NCBI GenBank assembly: GCA_003513015.1
Contig: DOTA01000433.1
Location: 7,201-12,556 of the forward strand
DNA from: Chloroflexota bacterium
GTDB lineage: Bacteria; Chloroflexota; Anaerolineae; Anaerolineales; UBA11858
Direction of reading: 5' to 3'
DNA length: 5,356 nt
Of the stretch, positions 1 through 4,336 are shown one piece after another. How positions within the stretch are numbered: the stretch's first letter is position 1; every line of letters begins with the position of its first letter. Made by a program: the position numbers and the translations under genes. Under the pieces are notes generated by a model. The model worked only from the letters and a program-made list of their open reading frames with translations. It was not told where the DNA came from and ran no database searches.

Positions 1-719
1 GCCAGACCGACCGTCTCGGCCAAGCCGTTCGGGCCGGCGAACATCAGTTTGATGGTGGTGTCATCGATTTTCTCAAGCGTCATCGGTTCGCCCTGAACCA
101 CCCATTCAGCATGGATAGCAGAAGTGATGTTGGGATCGTTCTCGATATCTTCCCACCAGAAGATGATGTCATCCACGGTGAAAGGTACCCCGTCTGACCA
201 TTTCAGGCCTTTGCGCAGGTAAAGAGTCAGTTCAGTGCCATCGGCGTTCCACTCCCAGGCTTCAGCCAGGCCAGGTTGTACTGGATCCTTAGGATCGCGC
301 GGCCAACGCAGGATGGGTTCGTAAACGATCCGACCATAGCAGTGGAAGTCATTGATGCCACGCCAGCCACGATACCAGGTGCCACCATATTCGCCAATAT
401 CCTTTACAGGCAGCACAACCAATGGGTTTTCCGGCAACCGTTCATCAACTGGAGGCAGTGTACCGGCTGCAACCATCTCAGCCAACGCGGGAGCCTCGCT
501 ATATTGAGAAGGAAGTTCGGCTGGGACTTCAACCGTTTCGATGACCGTGACTTCTTTCTCAACCTCGACAGTTTCAATCACTGTAACTTCTTTTTCAACC
601 TCGACGGTTTCAATCACAACTTCTGGGGTTGGTGGGGCACAGGCAACCAGAATCATCGAAAATGCGACAACGCAAGCCAGTGCCAGGATAATAGTTTTGA
701 AATTTAATTTGGAATGCAT
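1..719 (-). CDS. ABC transporter substrate-binding lipoprotein, family 5 (SBP_bac_5), N-terminal part
   Basis: Partial gene: 239 codons are visible from the ATG at 719-717 and the reading frame runs off the left edge; the family is usually about 500-650 residues. The start is supported by AAGGAGA (725-731) six bases upstream. Residues 1-27 form a bacterial lipoprotein signal: K4 and K8, a hydrophobic run at about 10-25, then lipobox LVAC with C27 as the lipidated residue. Residues 34-65 are a low-complexity stalk in which a 12-residue unit (VIETVEVEKEVT) occurs twice and begins a third time. From about residue 105 the fold starts, with the family 5 hallmark around residues 147-193 (PGLAEAWEWNADGTELTLY, then LRKGLKWSDGVPFTVDDI). 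Members bind peptides, nickel or oligosaccharides outside the membrane and hand them to a two-permease, two-ATPase importer; the ligand cannot be read from this half. It lies 95 bases after lacI in the same direction with no terminator between, so it is probably in the lacI transcript and permease genes may follow beyond the edge. Confidence 0.93.
   Translation of the reverse strand, partial: MHSKLNFKTIILALACVVAFSMILVACAPPTPEVVIETVEVEKEVTVIETVEVEKEVTVIETVEVPAELPSQYSEAPALAEMVAAGTLPPVDERLPENPLVVLPVKDIGEYGGTWYRGWRGINDFHCYGRIVYEPILRWPRDPKDPVQPGLAEAWEWNADGTELTLYLRKGLKWSDGVPFTVDDIIFWWEDIENDPNITSAIHAEWVVQGEPMTLEKIDDTTIKLMFAGPNGLAETVGL
547..618 (-). repeat. Two tandem 36-bp units encoding the lipoprotein stalk
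   Basis: Two abutting 36-bp units (547-582 and 583-618) differ at only a few positions, and a partial third unit extends over about 526-546. Each encodes 12 residues of the pattern VIETVEVEKEVT just after the lipid-anchored cysteine. The differences are mostly at third codon positions, so the protein sequence is held while the DNA drifts. The likely role is a flexible or helical spacer between the membrane lipid and the binding domain. Confidence 0.85.
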
Positions 720-794
720 CTCTTTCTCCTTCTGAAATTTTCTAGAATGGAAACCTACATGATGTTGAACTTTAATTTAGCTTTTTCTTCTAAT

Positions 795-804
795 TCACCT
801 CCTA
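795..804 (-). promoter_or_regulatory. Orphan Shine-Dalgarno-like sequence after lacI
   Basis: On the minus strand the sequence TAGGAGGTGA begins 11 bases after the lacI stop codon and is a near-perfect match to the 16S rRNA tail. No ATG, GTG or TTG lies at a usable distance downstream: the GTG inside the motif is too close and gives only two codons before TAG, and the next ATG (760-758) is about 35 bases away and is followed at once by TAG. The next real gene starts at 719 with its own ribosome site. It could be the remnant of a lost start, a ribosome standby site, or chance. Confidence 0.4.
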
Positions 805-814
805 TTTTCGGTTT

Positions 815-1828
815 TCAAGGAGCACTCTCTCGGATTATCAACCTGGGTTGCATGACAATATTTTTACAATCCTCAGTGCAGTCGCTTATATAATTAATCA
901 ATAGTTTCGTAGCTTCCCTGCCCATCTCCTCAAAATTAACCCGGCAAGTTGACAGGGAGGGTGTTACCCAGGAGGCCATGGGGATATCATCGTACCCAAT
1001 GATTGCCAAATCATCCGGAACCTTTAATCCCAACTGTTGCAATTGCTGCAAAACCCCAATTGCGACGAGATCGTTGAAACAAAATAGCCCGCTAATTTCA
1101 GGATGTTCCGCCAAAAGCTGACCAATAATTACTCGCCCTCCTTCAACGGTTGGCGTGCAATATCGAACGATTTCCGGATTAAAATCCAGATAATTTTCTT
1201 CTAAAGCGAGTTGGTAGCCTCTCATACGCCGCATCGAGCCATAAGAAGTTGGCGGTCCGGCAAGAAAAGCGATGTGTTTGTGTCCCCGTTCAATCAAGTG
1301 TTTGGCGATTGCATAGCCACCGGCTTTATCATCATTGATGACATAACCACTCGCCGAGGTATATTCCGTTTCATCAAACAAGCGGTTAACAATTACAGCA
1401 TTGGGATGTCGTTCCAGAACGGGTAAAAGATCAGCAGTAGGCGTGCGAGGGGCAGCCACAATTACACCGTCTACCCGTTTCTCTTCGAGAACATCCAACA
1501 TGCTGATTTCTCGCGTCGTCTCCTCTTCGCAGTCACAAAGCAAAACTCCAAATCCTTCAGCATTCGCCACACTAGCCACACCGTGAGCTATTCCGGAAAA
1601 ATAGGGGTTGGCAATATCGGGAACGACAAGCCCAATGGTGTGGGTCTGACCCCCAGCCAAGCTTCGAGCAATCCCACTTGGACGATACCCTAACCTTGCA
1701 ATTACTTCCTGGACGCGCTGCCGAGTCTCTGGGCTAATTTCTCCTTTTTCATTGACAACTCGGGAAACCGTCATCAATGAAACCCCAGCTTCACGAGCAA
1801 CATCAGACATGGTTACACGTTGAGCCAT
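815..1828 (-). CDS. LacI-family transcriptional regulator
   Basis: Complete 337-residue protein, normal family length. The N-terminal helix-turn-helix spans about residues 7-26 (MSDVAREAGVSLMTVSRVVN), with L18, M19 and R23 at the recognition-helix positions that read the operator. The hinge region follows (RPSGIARSLAGG, 49-60), then a periplasmic-binding-protein-like effector domain from about residue 64 to the end, with IGLVVPDIANPYFSGI at 65-80, FNDLVAIGVL at 251-260, and IIGYDDIPMASWVTPSLST at 276-294. The YDDI segment is typical of members that bind sugars. The protein is expected to be a cytoplasmic dimer that releases DNA, or occasionally binds it, in response to a sugar or sugar phosphate; the effector cannot be named. 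The start at 1828 is chosen because AGGAA (1836-1840) lies seven bases upstream; a second ATG at codon 7 is possible but poorly placed. A near-consensus promoter and paired operator units lie directly upstream, so it probably represses itself and the following binding-protein gene. Confidence 0.95.
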   Translation of the reverse strand: MAQRVTMSDVAREAGVSLMTVSRVVNEKGEISPETRQRVQEVIARLGYRPSGIARSLAGGQTHTIGLVVPDIANPYFSGIAHGVASVANAEGFGVLLCDCEEETTREISMLDVLEEKRVDGVIVAAPRTPTADLLPVLERHPNAVIVNRLFDETEYTSASGYVINDDKAGGYAIAKHLIERGHKHIAFLAGPPTSYGSMRRMRGYQLALEENYLDFNPEIVRYCTPTVEGGRVIIGQLLAEHPEISGLFCFNDLVAIGVLQQLQQLGLKVPDDLAIIGYDDIPMASWVTPSLSTCRVNFEEMGREATKLLINYISDCTEDCKNIVMQPRLIIRESAP

Positions 1829-1849
1829 TTACAAGTTCCTATTGTGCAA

Positions 1850-1877
1850 TTGTTAGCGTTCACGTTAGCGTTAACAA
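1850..1877. promoter_or_regulatory. Paired LacI-type operator
   Basis: Two abutting 12-bp units, GTTAGCGTTCAC (1852-1863) and GTTAGCGTTAAC (1864-1875), share 11 of 12 bases. The second is a near-palindrome around a central CG (GTTAG-CG-TTAAC, one mismatch per arm), the classic form of LacI-family operators. The whole stretch also has outer symmetry, TTGTTA at 1850 and TAACAA ending at 1877. It begins right at the downstream edge of the lacI -10 hexamer and covers the expected transcription start, so binding would block the promoter. The match to this particular regulator is inferred from position and form. Confidence 0.72.
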
Positions 1878-1904
1878 TATAGACAATTTCGGAATAATTG
1901 TCAA
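1876..1904 (-). promoter_or_regulatory. Sigma-70-type promoter of lacI
   Basis: Minus-strand -35 hexamer TTGACA (1904-1899) is a perfect consensus, followed by a 17-bp spacer and -10 hexamer TATATT (1881-1876), five of six. Transcription should begin near 1869, leaving a leader of about 40 bases before the lacI ATG at 1828. It is by far the strongest promoter-like sequence seen in the window. Operator units lie immediately downstream, and a separate dyad occupies the spacer. Confidence 0.82.
1882..1902. promoter_or_regulatory. Inverted repeat within the lacI promoter spacer
   Basis: GACAATT (1882-1888) and AATTGTC (1896-1902) form a perfect 7-bp inverted repeat with a 7-base centre. It fills the spacer and overlaps four bases of the -35 hexamer. 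It does not resemble the CG-centred operator just downstream, so it may be a site for a different regulator, or a by-product of the promoter sequence. Confidence 0.4.
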
Positions 1905-2016
1905 CTTAAAAATTTCGCTACGTGCGCCATCATCCCATCGGGCGTGCTAGCTTGAGATTCGAAGCCGCTCACAAATTTTTACAGAACCAAATTAGTGAGC
2001 AAATAACCAACGCAAA
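1905..2016. other. Intergenic stretch upstream of the lacI promoter
   Basis: Between the terminator at 2017-2055 and the lacI promoter. I see no gene with a ribosome site on either strand, no second promoter of comparable quality, and no RNA gene. An open frame on the plus strand crosses it but has no family features and runs through the terminator and the antisense of the isomerase fragment. Confidence 0.5.
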
Positions 2017-2055
2017 AGACCTACCGATGAAATCAACGATTCCATCGGTAGGTCT
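2017..2055 (-). terminator. Intrinsic terminator between the isomerase remnant and lacI
   Basis: Perfect 13-bp inverted repeat: AGACCTACCGATG (2017-2029) with CATCGGTAGGTCT (2043-2055). In the minus-strand RNA the stem continues through a G-U pair (2042/2030) and four more pairs (AAUC with GAUU) to a three-base loop, 18 pairs in all. On the plus strand the same position is an A-C mismatch, so the fold favours minus-strand RNA. The minus-strand stem ends in UCUUUU, a short U run. It starts 32 bases after the stop of the isomerase fragment and separates the upstream block from lacI. Confidence 0.85.
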
Positions 2056-2086
2056 CTCCCCCCTTCACAAGCAACAAACTCTTAGC

Positions 2087-2287
2087 TCATTTGATGTAAG
2101 GTCGCAGCACACCACGCGCGATCAAAAAGCCGCGCTTGATCAAATCCTCGGTTTTCTCGAAGGCTCGGTTTTCGTGCTCGATGCTGATGACGTTATCGTA
2201 ACCCACGCGGTACAACGCGCCTGCAATGGCGATTGGCTTAGCAAATTCTATTCTTTCGCAAGCGGAGATACTCATCACACCTGTATT
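2087..2287 (-). pseudogene. Sugar phosphate isomerase/epimerase, C-terminal fragment
   Basis: The frame encodes about 67 residues ending in TGA at 2089-2087. The conserved part reads ALYRVGYDNVISIEHENR, then a helix and the ending LIARGVLRPYIK. VGYD-x-V-x-SIEHE is the last beta-strand region of the AP-endonuclease-2-like TIM-barrel family of sugar phosphate isomerases/epimerases, where the glutamate is commonly a metal or substrate ligand. Those proteins are usually 260-330 residues, so some 200 or more are missing. The frame is closed by an in-frame TGA at 2296-2294 and has no ribosome site at its GTG/ATG codons (2278, 2275), so it is almost certainly a decayed gene and not a small protein. 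It follows the glycosidase in the same direction and precedes a strong terminator, which fits the last gene of a former operon. Confidence 0.7.
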
Positions 2288-2767
2288 ACCTATTCAAGGT
2301 TGGAGATAATCTCACTTGACACCCAAAATTCGTAATACCCGCTGTCAGAACCAGTAGAAATATCTCCTATTCGTGGATCAGTTTCCAGGGCGGCCAATGC
2401 TTTTTCACGCTTTTCGGTGGTGCAGGCTCAACCATCAATGTTTGCCGAGGATAGATTCGTCAGTGTAGCATTCAGCATCTCCGCGGTTTCCTCGTAGTTA
2501 GGAAGTACATAGAGTGACTGGCACAAAGAGATATTGCGATCGTTGAGTAGCCCCTTTTTTTTCGATAGCCCGGCGCTCCGATGCGAACCAGCACAGCCAG
2601 GATGGCAGTATGGGCATTGGGATCGCAGATAATTTCACCCACCAATCATCTACGGCTATCTTATTCGGGGAGACAACTACACCCAGGGTAATGCTCCCAC
2701 CTTCGATTTTCCAGGTAAAAGGGGCAAGATAACTCGTCCGGGCGTGAGTTGTCCACCACAATAATTC
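2288..2767 (-). pseudogene. Degenerate coding remnant between the glycosidase and the isomerase fragment
   Basis: No intact gene, but protein-like segments occur in order in three minus-strand frames. About 2700-2640 reads ITLGVVVSPNKIAVDDWWVKL; 2645-2563 reads VGEIICDPNAHTAILAVLVR and on to GAPGYRKK; about 2550-2431 reads GLLNDRNISLCQSLYVLPNY and continues to a TGA at 2430-2428; the same frame then runs EKREKALAALETDPRIGDIS to a TAG at 2292-2290. The second frame change falls at a run of eight A (2562-2555 on this strand); one extra A would join the segments. I do not recognise the family firmly. One reading is that these are the missing N-terminal parts of the isomerase at 2287-2087; another is a separate lost gene. 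A longer open frame here (2761-2498) contains only the first segment in sense. Confidence 0.45.
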
Positions 2768-3949
2768 CTAAACTCCAGCAATCTCAGTAGGTAAAATTCC
2801 CAATCGATCTACAAAGTCGATAAACACACACATAGTTGGGGAATACCCTTCTGAAGTCGAGAATGTACCTGTCCAGGGATTCATCTGCTGCATAAAATCT
2901 GGTGCTTTCAGAATTGCCTCTACCCAGCGTTCCATCAGGTAATTCAAATCCGCCAGCTTTCCATAATGTTCGAGCCAGCGCGGCGCGCGTAAGGCCGTGA
3001 GCGCTTGAGATGCCCCCCCCCACGAATTCTGCGGTAGGTTCCGGACAAAAGTCGGGTCGTCAGCCGCGATCGAAGGGAAAGGGTAAGGAGTCCAGAATGC
3101 CTTCGGGTTCTTGATATGTCTGGTGTAGATCTGCTCAAACATGGGCTGCTCTACGATATGTTCACAAAGGACTCTGATTAGCGCATCGCCTCGAATTCGG
3201 ATAAAGTTATTATCTGCATCCACATCGTAAAAACACGCATCTTCCGGATCGTAGCAATACTGGATGATCCGTTGTCGCAGGGTTTCGCTGCTTTCCTTCC
3301 ACATTTCCGCTTCTGCTTGTTTGCCCAGGTGTGCTGCCATTTTAGAGAGCGCAACTCGTCCTCCATAAACCGTTGCCGATAGATCAGGAGCAAGATAGGG
3401 CAATTTCCCTTCTTGCGGACAAATGGAGGCATCATCGTTGGGGCATTTCTTCGGAACACCTGCAAATCTGGGGCTGTTATCATGCCCGGTGTCGTATTCA
3501 CAAAAAGCCTCACACAGGCCCGTGCCACGTGTATTGCGGTGGCGATCCAGCCAGCGATCCCATCGAACGCAGGCCTGGTAAGCAAACTCTAAAAAAGCCT
3601 CATCCCCTATTTGTTCGGCGGTTTCCAAGGCTGTTTTTGCGATGGGTACAACCATCTGGATTTGTGATGAACCGAGGGGAAAATCTCTACTATTTTCTAG
3701 AGAAACACGGTAGGGTAGATAGCCATCTTCACGTTGGTGATGGAAAAACACTTCGTGATTAGCCTTTGCCACCACAGGGAAAAATCTGCCATAGATCAAC
3801 CCTTCGAGCGGTCCACTTTCCAACCATACGCCCGGGTAAATACCTCCCTCGGTTAAGACGGGGTTTTCGTATCCATAGACTCTCGTCGTATTTCTGGCTA
3901 AACCACTGAGAGCAGCTTCATATTTGTTTTTAATCAGTTGGATGTCCAT
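2768..3949 (-). CDS. Six-hairpin glycosidase, MGH1-like / GH63-like
   Basis: Complete 393-residue protein with no signal peptide, so probably cytoplasmic. It shows the alpha/alpha-toroid style of GH63-like hydrolases (mannosylglycerate hydrolase, trehalase and glucosidase relatives): FFHHQREDGYLPYRV at 68-82, EYDTGHDNSPRF at 151-162, PYLAPDLSATVYGGR at 184-198, then helical hairpins, NSWGGASQALTAL at 308-320, and TSEGYSPTM at 365-373. In GH63 relatives the aspartate of the DNSPR motif (here D157) is the general acid; E367 is a reasonable candidate for the base, by analogy only. Four cysteines flank the acid motif (C146, C150, C169, C177). The substrate is probably a small alpha-linked glycoside but cannot be fixed. 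The ATG at 3949 is the first sensible start; the upstream bases are A-rich with only a weak AGG about 11 bases away. Codons 310-313 contain a run of nine G (3021-3013). The decayed isomerase region follows directly. Confidence 0.85.
   Translation of the reverse strand: MDIQLIKNKYEAALSGLARNTTRVYGYENPVLTEGGIYPGVWLESGPLEGLIYGRFFPVVAKANHEVFFHHQREDGYLPYRVSLENSRDFPLGSSQIQMVVPIAKTALETAEQIGDEAFLEFAYQACVRWDRWLDRHRNTRGTGLCEAFCEYDTGHDNSPRFAGVPKKCPNDDASICPQEGKLPYLAPDLSATVYGGRVALSKMAAHLGKQAEAEMWKESSETLRQRIIQYCYDPEDACFYDVDADNNFIRIRGDALIRVLCEHIVEQPMFEQIYTRHIKNPKAFWTPYPFPSIAADDPTFVRNLPQNSWGGASQALTALRAPRWLEHYGKLADLNYLMERWVEAILKAPDFMQQMNPWTGTFSTSEGYSPTMCVFIDFVDRLGILPTEIAGV
3013..3021 (-). repeat. Nine-base G tract inside the glycosidase gene
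   Basis: Nine consecutive G on the coding strand spell the end of W310, G311, G312 and the start of A313, using two GGG codons. The flanking protein reads sensibly with nine G, so the gene is in frame as given. Loss or gain of one base would replace or cut off the last 80 or so residues, including the candidate catalytic E367. Confidence 0.9.
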
Positions 3950-4087
3950 GTTGTTTTTTGGCCTGTTTTCTGAACAAATTGATGAAATTACTACTCAGCC
4001 GAGAAGTGATCGGAGAATTGAAGGCAAATCCTTAACCGTGCATAAAATAAACAAGGGTCTTCCGTAACTGGTAGGGAAGATGTTAAA

Positions 4088-4114
4088 ACACAAAGGCCAC
4101 AAAATACACCAAGG
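4088..4114. repeat. Short 9-bp-period A/C-rich repeat
   Basis: Three 9-bp units in a row, ACACAAAGG, CCACAAAAT and ACACCAAGG, preceded by TTAAA. The style (CACAAAGG-type units after TTAA) resembles degenerate 9-bp-period repeats that I recall from gene-free DNA of several environmental bacterial phyla. That resemblance is from memory and not tested here. Confidence 0.5.
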
Positions 4115-4183
4115 TGGGAAGAGAACTCATTCTATCGTTATTTTTCTTTCGTGACCGGAGTATCATAGGTGTTGAAAATCATT

Positions 4184-4277
4184 TTCCGTTAAGCATGGTA
4201 CAGCCATAAACAAGTTTGTCGGACATCCAAGGCGAGTCTACGATCAGCCTGTCGCCATATAGAGCCAAATCAGGGAA
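4184..4277 (-). pseudogene. Possible coding remnant, about 30 codons
   Basis: One minus-strand frame reads DLALYGDRLIVDSPW then MSDKLVYGCTMLNGK and stops at a TGA. The composition is protein-like, but the length is within chance and there is no ribosome site or recognised family. It lies where a permease gene would be expected between the binding protein and the glycosidase, though it does not look like a membrane protein. Treat it as a weak hint of a lost gene end. Confidence 0.2.
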
Positions 4278-4282
4278 TGGAG

Positions 4283-4310
4283 AGGCGCGGGATCTCACAA
4301 CCCCGCGCCT
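4283..4310 (-). terminator. Hairpin terminator after the family 1 binding-protein gene
   Basis: Perfect 9-bp GC-rich inverted repeat, AGGCGCGGG (4283-4291) with CCCGCGCCT (4302-4310) and a 10-base loop, starting 26 bases after the stop codon of the binding-protein gene. On the minus strand it is followed by CUCUCCAUUCC, so the U run is poor; the plus-strand side ends in TTTATAAATT, a better tail, but no plus-strand gene leads into it. It may act as an imperfect terminator or as a 3' end that protects the message. Confidence 0.65.
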
Positions 4311-4336
4311 TTATAAATTGCTGCTTTTATGAGAGG

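Larger units (their letters stand above)
3950..4282. other. Gene-free stretch upstream of the glycosidase
   Basis: No intact gene on either strand. It holds a short coding-like minus-strand remnant (about 4277-4184), a 9-bp-period repeat (4088-4114), a 13-bp palindrome GAAAAT-C-ATTTTC (4174-4186), and a small inverted repeat TCTTCC/GGAAGA (4058-4063, 4075-4080). I cannot assign a convincing promoter for the glycosidase gene; minus-strand TATGAT near 4168-4163 resembles a -10 hexamer but lacks a -35 partner. Confidence 0.5.

Noticed and set aside
276..707. Plus-strand open frame of 143 codons
   Set aside because: It is antisense to the clear binding-lipoprotein gene; its N/F/D-rich repeats are just the reverse of the stalk repeat.
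730..780. Possible own promoter of the lipoprotein gene (TTCAAC, 17 bp, TCTAGA on the minus strand)
   Set aside because: Both hexamers are poor matches; co-transcription with lacI is simpler.
1841..1850. ATTG-TG-CAAT short palindrome beside the operator
   Set aside because: Four-base arms are too short to support a separate site.
1922..2335. Plus-strand open frame of 137 codons
   Set aside because: It crosses the terminator hairpin and lies antisense to the isomerase fragment, has no ribosome site and shows no family features.
2498..2761. Minus-strand open frame of 87 codons as an intact gene
   Set aside because: Only the first third reads like protein; the sense continues in other frames, which fits a frameshifted remnant.
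2784..3023. Minus-strand alternative frame starting at the G tract
   Set aside because: It is a shadow of the glycosidase; the glycosidase frame carries the conserved residues. It would only matter if the tract slips.
3996..4015. CCGA/TCGG inverted repeat upstream of the glycosidase
   Set aside because: Four-base arms, no context; expected by chance.
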